Positions 8,695 through 16,477 of a DNA stretch of 64,000 nucleotides are shown here, one piece after another. This DNA comes from SIAQ01 sp964484265 (lineage in GTDB: Bacteria > Planctomycetota > Planctomycetia > Gemmatales > Gemmataceae). The stretch covers positions 1 to 64,000 of the forward strand of contig CAZAFH010000006.1 in assembly GCA_964484265.1 (NCBI GenBank). The letters run 5' to 3'. The position numbers and the translations under genes were made by a program. Under the pieces are notes generated by a model that searched no databases, was not told the origin of the DNA, and worked only from the letters and a program-made list of their open reading frames with translations. How positions within the stretch are numbered: position 1 is the stretch's first letter; each line of letters begins with the position of its first letter.

Positions 8695-9129
8695 TCACTT
8701 CTTCGCGCGTTCGTAGACGGCAAGAAAATACGGCTGATCCTTCGACGTGGCAAATTCCGTGGGCCGATTCTTGCCCGCGAGATCGTAACAAACCCGCAGC
8801 GTGTCTTTTTTCAGCTCGTAGATGGCGAGCAATGTCTTGCCCTTGTTTGGGCCGTCGGTTCCCGTGATATCCATCGCCGGCGGTTTGGCCGTCGGGTTGA
8901 CTTTGACCGTACCTTGATCGACGACTTTCCCAATCGTCACCGTGTACTTCTCACCCGCGATGACGAGCGAGAGCGCTTTCAACTCGCCGGGTGGGAACTT
9001 GCTGCCGGCGACTTCGCCCGATATTGGCACCCAGGTTCCGCTGAGGTTCTTCAACTCCGCCGCGGAATCCTGGGCGAGTACGCCGCCGAATACGAGAAAG
9101 ATCGTAATCGCGGAAAGCGTCTGTTTCAT
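8695..9129 (-). CDS. Secreted TIGR03067-domain protein
   Basis: 144 residues: signal peptide 1-19 (ITIFLVFGGVLA), then one TIGR03067-like domain of about 110 residues (LKNLSGTWVPISGEVAGSKFP, YTVTIGKVVDQGTVKVNP, MDITGTDGPNKGKTLLAIYEL, LRVCYDLAGKNRP). This domain, with an eight-strand lipocalin-like pattern, is strongly expanded in planctomycetes and is of unknown function. GGAGATCACG precedes the ATG. It is the promoter-proximal gene of a two-gene unit with the CmcI-family gene. Confidence 0.9.
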   Translation of the reverse strand: MKQTLSAITIFLVFGGVLAQDSAAELKNLSGTWVPISGEVAGSKFPPGELKALSLVIAGEKYTVTIGKVVDQGTVKVNPTAKPPAMDITGTDGPNKGKTLLAIYELKKDTLRVCYDLAGKNRPTEFATSKDQPYFLAVYERAKK

Positions 9130-9176
9130 CGTGATCTCCGAATTCCCTTAACGATTATCGAAAAGCATTTTCTCTG

Positions 9177-9239
9177 ATTTCCGCTTGCGGCTTAGCGCTC
9201 CGCGTGAGATTCTGTGGAGCGCTAAGCCGCAAGCGGAAG
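9177..9239. repeat. Hairpin, GCTTGCGG/CTTAGCG family (both arms)
   Basis: Arms of about 25 bases at 9178-9203 and 9214-9238 pair almost perfectly around a 10-base loop; the core is CCGCTTGCGGCTTAGCGCTC. It lies between two minus-strand genes, downstream of the ThuA gene, where it could act as a terminator, although no T-run follows. Confidence 0.85.
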
Positions 9240-9259
9240 ATGAAAACGAGGTGTGTTAC

Positions 9260-10150
9260 TCACTTCCCTTTGACCGCAGGCCGGTTTTGGAGATAGCGGC
9301 TCAACTCATCCTTCGCCAGCGCTACCGGCGCGCCGCTGGTCGGGACGTCGATGTTCGCCGACCACAGGATGCCGTTGGTCAGGAAGCGGCGATACCCTTC
9401 TTCCGCGAGGCTCACATGCAGATGCCCGCCGGTGAATGCGAAGGATCGCCCCTTGCCGACGCGTTCGAAAGCCCAGGCAACGGTGGCGTTATCATCGATC
9501 TTTGCATTGACCGATTTCGGATTCACCGTTCGCAGCAATGGCGTCACGCCTTTCATTCCAGCCACGAAGCGGAGCTTGAACAAGTAGCCATCGTCGATCT
9601 TGAACGGCGTCACGCCGCGCGTGATCGCGTGGTCCGGGAACGCCTTGTAGGTGTCGATCCAGTGCGCACGCAGCGAATGGCCCTTCTCCCAGGCCGCTCC
9701 CATCCAGCCGCGCATTGTTTCCCCTCGCTCTTTCGACACATCGACGCCTTGATGGAGCATCACCAAGCCGACGCCTGCATCGGCCAGCTGCTGTACCTGT
9801 TTGGCGCGGTCGCCCTTGAACGCGGAATGTTTGTCCGCCCCATCGACGAAAAACACGACCGCCCGCGCGCCCTTGAACGTCTCCAAGCTCTTCGGCCAAT
9901 CCAAGGCCAACACCGGCGCGACATTCGGCGTTTGTTTCACAAGGTCCATCAGCACGGCGCAACCGCCGATGTACTCGTGTTCGCCCGGCTTGTAATAATT
10001 GGAGCCCGCAATGAATACGATCTTCGCCGCCTTCGTGTCCTTCGGTTGCTCTTCGATCGCAATGCCCTTCGGCAGATTCGGTGCTTGCGCCGGCACGGAG
10101 TTCGAGTTCAGGCAGAGAACGGCTATGACGATGGAGAGACGCCAAACCAT
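9260..10150 (-). CDS. Secreted ThuA-like domain protein
   Basis: 296 residues with signal peptide 1-22 (VWRLSIVIAVLCLNSNSVPAQ). The body matches the ThuA-like (trehalose-utilisation) class-I glutamine-amidotransferase-like fold: KIVFIAGSNYYKPGEHEY at the start of the domain, VVFFVDGAD, GVGLVMLHQGVDV, and PFKIDDGYLFKLRF; the C-terminal part has VAWAFERVGKGRSFAFTGGH and YRRFLTNGILWSANI. The cysteine nucleophile of active amidotransferases is replaced (LHQGV), as in other ThuA proteins. AAAGGACTG precedes the ATG. In planctomycetes such proteins accompany polysaccharide use; no such neighbour is evident here. Confidence 0.9.
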   Translation of the reverse strand: MVWRLSIVIAVLCLNSNSVPAQAPNLPKGIAIEEQPKDTKAAKIVFIAGSNYYKPGEHEYIGGCAVLMDLVKQTPNVAPVLALDWPKSLETFKGARAVVFFVDGADKHSAFKGDRAKQVQQLADAGVGLVMLHQGVDVSKERGETMRGWMGAAWEKGHSLRAHWIDTYKAFPDHAITRGVTPFKIDDGYLFKLRFVAGMKGVTPLLRTVNPKSVNAKIDDNATVAWAFERVGKGRSFAFTGGHLHVSLAEEGYRRFLTNGILWSANIDVPTSGAPVALAKDELSRYLQNRPAVKGK

Positions 10151-10689
10151 GGGACAGTCCTTTCAGAAAGAGTGCGTTCGCCGAATCTTTGAATCGCCGT
10201 AATTAATACGTCACCCTCAAAAGTCTCCAGCGACCATCGTAGCCATCACGCTCCGCGTGATGGTCGAGCTTATTCCTCAGAATTTGTACGAATTCCCTGC
10301 CGTTCAACTGAAATCCATCACGCGGAGCGTGATGACTACGGTAATCACCGACTTTTGATGGTGGCGATAATTATACGCCGCTTTCGCGTAATCGACACGC
10401 CCGCAGCCGAATGGCGCCGGGATTGAACTGGCCTCGAATCGTGCCGATTAGCGCAAATCCGCGTGGACGGGGAACGAAGTAAAAGGTGAGAGAATCAGCA
10501 TAGGCCGAGGAACTGGAATCTTTTTGCCAGATATCTCAAGCTGAATATCCGGCTTGAGGTTGATTGTGTGGAAAAATAGATCAAAATTACCGAATATTCA
10601 GCCTTTGGGCCGTCTGCAGGAGGGAAAGTGCGGCCGAATTGTTGATCGCCGCGCTAGCGGAGCTCTACACGACGAAGGAGAGTGAACAG
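10151..10689. other. Divergent intergenic region with repeat and hairpin
   Basis: 539 bases between divergent genes. 10211-10363 is an inverted repeat of the GTAGCCATCACGCTCCGCG family: main arms 10232-10266 and 10314-10342, with the outer ends CACCCTCAAAAGTC and GACTTTTGATGGTG also pairing. A second, unrelated short hairpin at 10535-10558 (CTCAAGC, 10-base loop, GCTTGAG) lies about 130 bases before the NfeD-like gene and may belong to its leader. No RNA gene or further open frame could be supported. Confidence 0.65.
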
Positions 10690-11286
10690 ATGGAAACGAT
10701 CTACCTCGTTTGTGCCGCTATAGGTGGAACGCTCATCGTTTGCCAATTCGCGATGACGCTTTTCGGCCTGGGAGGCCACCTGGAATCGGCCGACGGCGAC
10801 ATCAGCCATTCGGCCGACGCGATTGACGCGCATCATGACCACGCCGTCGGGCATGGCAATGAGTCCACCTGGTTTGCGGGCCTGTTGACGGCACGCACGC
10901 TCTCGGCAGGCCTGGCGTTCTTCGGACTCGTCGGCGTAATCGGCCTGCAAGCCGATCTGCATGACGCGGTCAGCTTCGGCCTGGCCTTGCTTGCCGGGCT
11001 GTCGTCGATCTTTATCGTCGCGTGGATCATGCGAGCGCTCGTTCGGCTGAACATCGACGGGACGGTCCGCATCCAGCAGTCGCTCGGATGCACGGGTACG
11101 GTGTACCTGCCGATACCCGCCGACAATGCTGGCCAGGGCAAGGTGCAGATCAGCGTCTTGCATCGCACGGTGGAATACAAGGCCGTCAGCGCCAAGGAGG
11201 CGCTTCCGACGGGTCGAAAAGTCAAGGTCGTGGAAATCGTGAGTTCCGATACCGTTGCCGTCGCACCGGTGGATGACACCGACTAA
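10690..11286 (+). CDS. NfeD-like membrane protein with OB-fold tail
   Basis: 198 residues from the ATG at 10690, chosen because AAGGAG lies at 10675 and residues upstream of it do not look like protein. Three hydrophobic segments (about 1-24, 55-77, 83-107) are separated by a His/Asp-rich stretch at about 33-52 (DGDISHSADAIDAHHDHAVGHG), a possible metal site. The last 80 residues (VRIQQSLGCTGTVYLPIPADN..GKVQISV..RTVEYKAVS) form a beta-barrel like the OB-fold of NfeD proteins, which partner flotillin-type SPFH proteins. No SPFH gene is in the window. Assignment to the family is by architecture, not strong sequence motif. Confidence 0.78.
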   Translation: METIYLVCAAIGGTLIVCQFAMTLFGLGGHLESADGDISHSADAIDAHHDHAVGHGNESTWFAGLLTARTLSAGLAFFGLVGVIGLQADLHDAVSFGLALLAGLSSIFIVAWIMRALVRLNIDGTVRIQQSLGCTGTVYLPIPADNAGQGKVQISVLHRTVEYKAVSAKEALPTGRKVKVVEIVSSDTVAVAPVDDTD

Positions 11287-11596
11287 TACTACAGCGCTAA
11301 GTTATATGGTGATCGATCCATAAATAAGGAATCGCCGGCATTTACTCCCCTCTCCCCCTGTACTCAGGGGGAGAGGGGTTGGGGGTGAGGGGGAGAGGCC
11401 ACAGAATGCGATAAGCCCAAACCCCTCATCCCCGACCCCTCTCCCCCTGAGTACAGGGGCGAGGGGAGGTAACGCTGTAGTACTAACTGGCGAGCACTGG
11501 CTAGCCTCGCCGCGTAAGCGGCAGGTTGAGTCTACGATCACGGATTCAACCTGCCGCTTACACAGCTAGGCTCACCCATTGTTATCAGCGTCGTAT
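11287..11596. repeat. 310-bp gene-free gap filled by two inverted repeats
   Basis: 11287-11482 is one long inverted repeat: outer ends TACTACAGCG (11287) and CGCTGTAGTA (11473) enclose the CCCTCTCCCCCTGTACTCAG arms 11346-11398 and 11421-11468. It is followed by 11499-11571, the second copy of the GCCGCGTAAGCGGCAGGTTG family (compare 7911-7968), with imperfect outer parts. The genes on both sides converge here, so either hairpin could terminate transcription. Confidence 0.8.
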
Positions 11597-12814
11597 TTAG
11601 CTATCGCTTCCCCGTTCCACCGGAAACAATGGCTCCTTCGGATTCAACAGCGCCCAGCAGACGGCGTCGATTACGCACACCGCAGCGATGGCGTAGATGG
11701 CGGCGTCCCAGCTGTCGGTGCGTTGTTTCAGCGCGCCGACAGCCTGGTTGACGATCGCCGCCCCGAAGTTGCCGCACATGTTCATCATGCTAAACACAGT
11801 TGCCGTGCGCGTCCCGCCGAACTCGATGGCGACGGTATAACCCGACACGCCGCCGAACGTGGCGATGAACGCTCCGACGCCAAAGATCACAATGGTGATG
11901 CCGTCGTTGAACGGCAAGAGCGTCAGCAGCACGAGGATGGAGCAGCAGGTCATGCCGACGACGGCCAAGCCCTGCCGACTAAGCCGTCGCCAACCCGTTC
12001 GCCGCAGCAGCCAGTCGGAAAAAAATCCGCCAAGCACACCGCCGACGAGCGCGCAAAGATTCACGATCGCCGCGTAGGAACCAGCATCGGTTTCGCTGAA
12101 CTCGCGCGATTCCTTGAGAAACTTTGGAAACCAGTTGATGAAGAAGATCATCGCGCCAGCGCGGAAGAACTGTTGGCCACACAAGAACCAGAGCGGCACG
12201 CTGGAAACCAGCCGAAGCCAATCGTCGCCGGCCATCGGCGGGGCCTTGGTCATCGCGCCCTGGCGTTCGGGTACGAACGCGAAAAAGGCGACCGCCCAGA
12301 CAACGCCGACGATGCCGTAGAGGACGTAGATCGCTTGCCACGACCATTGTGCTTGCGCGAGCAAGCGCGAGGTGATCAGGCTCGCCGCGGCCGTGCCCAG
12401 CATCGTGAAGCTGCCGAGCATGCCCGACGCCATCGCTTTTTCGGTGTCGGGAAACCAGGCAGCGATCGCCTTGGCGGCACACGGAAATACGCCCGCCAGC
12501 GCGAGCCCCATGACAAACCAGGCAACAACGAGCGCCTCGAACGATTGGCAAAGCCCGATCGATCCCGCGATCACCGACCACGCAACGGCGTAGAGCGTCA
12601 ACGCCGTCCGGCTGCCGATGCGGTCCGCCAGCCAACCGCTGGGAATCTGCATGATGGCGTAACCGATCAGCCACATCGTGCCAAGCGTGCCAAACTGTTC
12701 GGTGTTGATGTCGAATTCGTCTTCGATGGGAACGTTGGCCGTCTGTACCCCGAGCCGTTGCACGTACGAGATGACGGCGATCAGGCACAAAAAAGCCAAC
12801 ACAAAGTAGCGCAT
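11597..12814 (-). CDS. MFS transporter (anion:cation symporter-like)
   Basis: 405 residues from the ATG at 12814. An upstream in-frame ATG at 12853 lies inside a palindromic repeat and is less likely. Twelve hydrophobic segments are visible; the signature LADRIGSRTAL between helices 2 and 3 and the paired GFFSDWLLRRTGWRRL loop in the second half mark the major facilitator superfamily. The 'SYVQRLGVQTANVPIEDEFDIN' N-terminus region is characteristic of the ACS (sugar acid/D-galactonate type) family. It lies 51 bases after a DapA/NanA-like aldolase gene on the same strand, so uptake of a sugar acid or sialic-acid-like substrate for that enzyme is a reasonable inference. Confidence 0.9.
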   Translation of the reverse strand: MRYFVLAFLCLIAVISYVQRLGVQTANVPIEDEFDINTEQFGTLGTMWLIGYAIMQIPSGWLADRIGSRTALTLYAVAWSVIAGSIGLCQSFEALVVAWFVMGLALAGVFPCAAKAIAAWFPDTEKAMASGMLGSFTMLGTAAASLITSRLLAQAQWSWQAIYVLYGIVGVVWAVAFFAFVPERQGAMTKAPPMAGDDWLRLVSSVPLWFLCGQQFFRAGAMIFFINWFPKFLKESREFSETDAGSYAAIVNLCALVGGVLGGFFSDWLLRRTGWRRLSRQGLAVVGMTCCSILVLLTLLPFNDGITIVIFGVGAFIATFGGVSGYTVAIEFGGTRTATVFSMMNMCGNFGAAIVNQAVGALKQRTDSWDAAIYAIAAVCVIDAVCWALLNPKEPLFPVERGSDS

Positions 12815-12828
12815 GAAGGTGAGATCAA

Positions 12829-12864
12829 TACGTCCAGGGTTCGCTGCGATCATCCCTGGGCTTG
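12829..12864. repeat. Short palindrome, CCAGGGTTCGCTGCG family
   Basis: A reduced copy of the CCCAGGGGTTCGCTGCGCTC repeat (full copy at 25526-25606) lying between the aldolase and transporter genes. It contains the upstream ATG of the transporter frame. Confidence 0.7.
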
Positions 12865-12865
12865 T

Positions 12866-13771
12866 TTAGATTTCGCGCTGCAGTCGAGCGAAGAGGCGAT
12901 CGACTTCCGCGGCGGTTTCGGGATCTAGGTCCCACGAATACGGCTTGCGCCGGCGGTCCGACGGGAAGATGCCGCGTTTTACGAGCAGGTCCTTTTCGAT
13001 GGCGAGGAAGCCGTCGAGCCCAGCTTGAAGCTGTAGCGCGACGATGGCGCAGATCGGGTAATAGATACGGTAAACCGCGTCGTCGTCGCCGCGCTGGAGC
13101 GCCCGCCAGAGCGCGACGATGCCATCGAGCAATTCCATCCCCGGCATCGTGCCCGCGATGCCCCGGCGATAGCTGTCCACGAGCAAGATGCCGCCGGAAC
13201 CTTCGAAGATGCGCGCCCGGCCGCCCGTCGCGTCGCGCAGTGCCGACAGGTTCGGCCCGATCGGCGATGCTTCGGGCTTGAAGACGATCTTCTCCGGGCC
13301 ATAGCGTTCGAGAAGCTGAACATAAACCTGAAGCGGAATCGCCTTGCCGACGTAGCCCGACGCATCCTGCACGATCACGGGCAAGCTGATGCCGTCCGCA
13401 AGCGTGCAAAAATAATCTACGATCTGCTGTTCCGGCAATCCCGTCGTCACCGGCGGGACAGCCATCACCGCGTCGCAGCCGGCCTTCTCGGCAGTCTGGG
13501 CGTAGAGGAGCGCTTGCTTGGTGCTTTCCGCGCCGACGCCGGCAAACACCGCGCCGCGGCCCGCGCTGATCTCGGCAATGTGGTGCGTCAGCGCGATGCG
13601 TTCGTCATACGTGAGTCGAAGCAACTCCGAGACCATCCCCGTGCCCAGGCCATCGGCGCCTTGCGCGTACGCCCAATCGATTTCGCGCCGAAGCGTGACG
13701 ACGTCGATCTCGCCCGATTCCGTGAAAGGCGTGTGAACGATTGGCAGTACGCCGTGCAATCGTTTTGGCAT
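12866..13771 (-). CDS. Dihydrodipicolinate synthase / N-acetylneuraminate lyase family aldolase
   Basis: 301 residues from the ATG at 13771 (CGAGGTCAC upstream); a TTG 21 bases earlier is possible. The TIM-barrel elements are clear: GVLPIVHTPF, GADGLGTGMVSELLRLTYDER, VFAGVG..STKQALLYAQTAEKAGCDAVMAVPP. The Schiff-base lysine is in IVFKPEA. The usual YNxPxRTG strand, which carries the catalytic tyrosine of DapA and NanA, reads IVQDASGYVG, so the tyrosine is displaced; substrate cannot be predicted as dihydrodipicolinate. A C-terminal helical tail is longer than in DapA. It is probably co-transcribed with the MFS transporter downstream and preceded by the YihY gene's stop. Confidence 0.88.
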   Translation of the reverse strand: MPKRLHGVLPIVHTPFTESGEIDVVTLRREIDWAYAQGADGLGTGMVSELLRLTYDERIALTHHIAEISAGRGAVFAGVGAESTKQALLYAQTAEKAGCDAVMAVPPVTTGLPEQQIVDYFCTLADGISLPVIVQDASGYVGKAIPLQVYVQLLERYGPEKIVFKPEASPIGPNLSALRDATGGRARIFEGSGGILLVDSYRRGIAGTMPGMELLDGIVALWRALQRGDDDAVYRIYYPICAIVALQLQAGLDGFLAIEKDLLVKRGIFPSDRRRKPYSWDLDPETAAEVDRLFARLQREI

Positions 13772-13792
13772 GAAAGTGACCTCGGGGTTCAA

Positions 13793-14683
13793 TTATTTTT
13801 CAGCAGGCGCCGCTTCGCCGTTCAACCATTCGTGCCGGGTTCGGCGGGCTTGGATCAGTTCGGCCCCGAAGAAAAGGATCTGCGAACTGTAGTAGACCCA
13901 CATCAGGAAGACGACGACGGAACCGGCCGCTCCATACATCGTCGCCGTGCCGCTGTATACGATGTAGCGGCTGAGCAGCGATTTGCCCACCGAAAACATG
14001 ATGGCCGCAATCACCGATCCGTAGATCACATAACCCCACGAAATGCGTCCGCCGGAGAGCACGCGATACGAAGCCGCAAAGATCAGCGTCAAAAACGCAA
14101 AGGAACTGCCTACCTCAACCCAATGCCAATACGACTCGTGGTAAATCGGATTTTGCTCCATGGCTTGCTGAAGCATCGGCACGACAAGACTGCACGCTAG
14201 CGAAATAAAGATCATCATCGCGGTCACGAAGACCATCGTCAGCGAGATGAGGTAATCCCACAGCAATCCCAGCCAGCCTACCCCTTTGGGAGGTTCGAGT
14301 TTCCAGATCGAACTCAACGCCCCACGGACATGAAGAAAAGCGCCCAGGGCAGCGATTAACAGAAACAGGGCACTGATCGTAGGTGTCCAGAAGGTGTTGG
14401 AGGGCCTGGAAGCCTTTGTCGCTAGTTTTTCGAAGTCGCCGACGAAATCCTTGGCGCTGTCGGCAACCTCCTTGCCCATCATGGAATCGAGTTGCTCGCG
14501 AACTTTCCCCTTGGCCGCCTCTTCGCCAAAAACGGCGCCAGTGGTATGCACGATGATGAGTAAAAGCGGAGCAATGGAGAAGAGCGCGTAGTAGGCGAGG
14601 GCGGCGCCCATGCGCATGCCGCCGTTCTCGCTCCATTTGGAAACGGCGCGAAAGAATATGCGAATGCTGACGATGATGAACAT
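13793..14683 (-). CDS. YihY/BrkB-family membrane protein
   Basis: 296 residues with six predicted membrane helices. AALAYYALFSIAPLLLIIV is the family signature, followed by GALSSIWKLEP, and the last helix WVYYSSQILFFGAELIQARR matches the conserved C-terminal end of YihY/virulence-factor-BrkB proteins. The insert at about residues 55-90 (EEAAKGKVREQLDSMMGKEVADSAKDF) is soluble. GAGG is about 10 bases before the ATG. Once mis-called RNase BN, the family is of uncertain function, probably a transporter or envelope protein. The stop is 21 bases before the aldolase ATG. Confidence 0.92.
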   Translation of the reverse strand: MFIIVSIRIFFRAVSKWSENGGMRMGAALAYYALFSIAPLLLIIVHTTGAVFGEEAAKGKVREQLDSMMGKEVADSAKDFVGDFEKLATKASRPSNTFWTPTISALFLLIAALGAFLHVRGALSSIWKLEPPKGVGWLGLLWDYLISLTMVFVTAMMIFISLACSLVVPMLQQAMEQNPIYHESYWHWVEVGSSFAFLTLIFAASYRVLSGGRISWGYVIYGSVIAAIMFSVGKSLLSRYIVYSGTATMYGAAGSVVVFLMWVYYSSQILFFGAELIQARRTRHEWLNGEAAPAEK

Positions 14684-14742
14684 GATCAGGCGACCTCAAA
14701 CGACAACGGCGTACTTGGAAGTCACCTGATCATACTACGGGA

Positions 14743-14988
14743 TTACGGACAACGCGCCCAATTCCCCGCGCCCGGCGCCGGCGGTACCGGCGCCACACCC
14801 TGCGTCGGCTGATAAAACGACCCCGGCGGGCAGCATTGTTGCGGCGTGGGAGCACAAGCCGGCGCACAATAGCCAGGCGAGGCGCCATAATGCGGGCGGT
14901 CGCACCAGCGGTCCCACATTCGGCAACAGCCCGTACTCATCAGAACCGCCGCCGCGATGAGCGACCAAAGTAGTTTTTTCACCAGCAT
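14743..14988 (-). CDS. Small Cys/Pro-rich lipoprotein
   Basis: 81 residues from the ATG at 14988 with AGGAG 8 bases upstream; the frame extends 7 codons further upstream but only from a non-ATG start. Residues 1-18 (MLVKKLLWSLIAAAVLMS) are a signal peptide and LMSTGC is a lipobox, so the protein is probably lipid-anchored. The mature part has nine cysteines and many prolines (CCRMWDRWCDRPHY, CAPACAPTPQQCCPPG), a pattern common in small planctomycete envelope proteins of unknown role. It is divergent from the 15204 gene. Confidence 0.75.
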   Translation of the reverse strand: MLVKKLLWSLIAAAVLMSTGCCRMWDRWCDRPHYGASPGYCAPACAPTPQQCCPPGSFYQPTQGVAPVPPAPGAGNWARCP

Positions 14989-15203
14989 GCGACGTCTCCT
15001 CTGCGACAATCCGGGCCAAATGGGAAGAACGAATACCTTTCAGGGCCCGTGCAATATCGCGAATTAATATTCCCGTCAAGTCCGATTCACGCATTGCCGA
15101 TACTGGTGAATTGGTTCCCACAATTTCACCTTTCGCAAACCATTTACAATTCGGTAACATAACGAAGGATGACAATCTGCAGAACTTTACTCAGGAGCAA
15201 ATT

Positions 15204-15863
15204 ATGAGACCGTTGGCTCTCATTGCGTCTCTCGTTTGCGCGACTTTCGTCCTCGCCCAGGAACCGGTGCTTCTCCAGTCGGAACTTTATCCGCTCAAAG
15301 TCGGCACGCGCTGGACCTACCGCGTCCACGACAAAAAAGCCGAGCCGAACAAGGCCCTGCCCATCCGAAGAGTGGTAATTGCCGTGGAACGAGAGGAAGT
15401 GTACGCCGAAAAAAAGCTGGAAAAGGACGGCAAGGAAAAGCTCGAAAAATACGTCGGCTACATCCTCAAATCCACCAGCGGCAGCAAATCGACGCTCGAC
15501 CATGTCGTCGTCACCCGCCAGGGCGTGCTCAAGGTTCACACGGCCGGGACGCCGCTCACGCCGCCGCTCTTGTTCCTCAAATTCGATCTCGTCAAGGGCC
15601 AAAAATCGTGGGATTGGCATTCCACGAGCGGCAACACAACGCTCAAGGGAACGTTTAATCTCAGCGTCGGCGATGTCAAGATCCTCGCCTCCAAGGATCC
15701 CGTAAATGCCGTGCTCGTCGCTTATCGCGATCACCAGCCGAAAGAGAAGCAGGTCGAAATCGATTATTGGTTCGCTCAAGGCATCGGCATGATCAAGCAG
15801 CGTGTCCGCGAACAGAATCACGAAATTGAAATCGAACTCGAGAAGTACGAACCCGTGAAATGA
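15204..15863 (+). CDS. Secreted hypothetical protein
   Basis: 219 residues from the ATG at 15204, chosen for CAGGAG 7 bases upstream and because it begins a clean signal peptide (MRPLALIASLVCATFVLA). The mature part is beta-rich: LYPLKVGTRWTYRVHDKK at its start, then repeated charged strands, and VEIDYWFAQGIGMIKQRVRE near the end. 'fPL.vG..WtY.v' followed by 'w.a.gvGmVk' is a recurrent pattern in uncharacterised bacterial secreted beta-proteins. No catalytic motif. Followed by a palindromic repeat and the convergent JAMM gene. Confidence 0.8.
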   Translation: MRPLALIASLVCATFVLAQEPVLLQSELYPLKVGTRWTYRVHDKKAEPNKALPIRRVVIAVEREEVYAEKKLEKDGKEKLEKYVGYILKSTSGSKSTLDHVVVTRQGVLKVHTAGTPLTPPLLFLKFDLVKGQKSWDWHSTSGNTTLKGTFNLSVGDVKILASKDPVNAVLVAYRDHQPKEKQVEIDYWFAQGIGMIKQRVREQNHEIEIELEKYEPVK

Positions 15864-15870
15864 TAGCGTC

Positions 15871-15942
15871 CACTGTAGCCATCACGCTCCGCGTGATGGG
15901 AGATCTAAGAAATCCATCACGCGGAGCGTGATGGCTACGGTG
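15871..15942. repeat. Hairpin, GTAGCCATCACGCTCCGCG family
   Basis: Arms 15871-15899 and 15914-15942 pair over about 28 bases with a 14-base loop. It lies between two convergent genes (stops at 15863 and 15956), the position expected of a bidirectional terminator. Confidence 0.85.
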
Positions 15943-15955
15943 CTTCTTAATCGCC

Positions 15956-16381
15956 CTATTCGATGATGCGCCAGTCGGCTTCCGTGTAGCCGGTTTCCGA
16001 AAGCCACCAGCCGCGCACCTTGGGTTCGGCCTCCCTCATGCCGATGATGAAATGGACGGCGTCCAACCCGTTGGCGTGTGCGATATCGGTTCGGCTCGGG
16101 ATTGGATCGCTTGTCGGATGGGAATGGTAAACGCCGACAATCACCTGCCCTGCCTTGTCGATCGCCCGGCATGCATTCAGCATGCTTCGGGGTTCGGAGC
16201 GATACTCGATTCCGCTCGCCGCTTCGTTGATTAATTCGTAAACTTGGAAAACGCGTAGTTCGGTGTCCGTCGCCGTGCCCGCGAGGATGCCGCAGCATTC
16301 TGCCGGTAATTCCGCTCGTGCCTGGCGAAGCATCGCATCCAGGCAATGGCGGGGCAGAAACAGGGTTCGCGCTATTGACAC
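15956..16381 (-). CDS. JAMM/MPN+ metallopeptidase-like protein
   Basis: 141 residues. The zinc motif HSHPTSDPIPSRTD (HxH...PSxxD) and the upstream glutamate in ECCGILAG make the complete JAMM (Jab1/MPN/Mov34) active site. Prokaryotic members of this size act as deubiquitinase-like isopeptidases or cleave ubiquitin-like sulfur-carrier proteins such as ThiS/MoaD fusions during cysteine or cofactor synthesis. No sulfur-carrier gene lies in the window. The start is a GTG at 16381 with GGAG 9 bases upstream. The C-terminus WLSETGYTEADWRIIE is charged and typical of the stand-alone type. Confidence 0.9.
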   Translation of the reverse strand: MSIARTLFLPRHCLDAMLRQARAELPAECCGILAGTATDTELRVFQVYELINEAASGIEYRSEPRSMLNACRAIDKAGQVIVGVYHSHPTSDPIPSRTDIAHANGLDAVHFIIGMREAEPKVRGWWLSETGYTEADWRIIE

Positions 16382-16477
16382 GATCGTAATCTCCGTGAGA
16401 AAATCGCTTCCCGCCGGAATATTTTAGCTAATCTTCCCACTTTGTTGACGGATCGCTGGATCACCGGAGCACCGGGC

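Noticed and set aside
10380..10530. tRNA-like stretch in the divergent gap (GGATTGAACT and TCGAATC)
   Set aside because: No cloverleaf with paired acceptor and D-arm could be drawn.
11579..12928. 449-codon plus-strand frame opposite the MFS gene
   Set aside because: Antisense of a clear membrane transporter, low-complexity Arg/Asp/His product, no Shine-Dalgarno.
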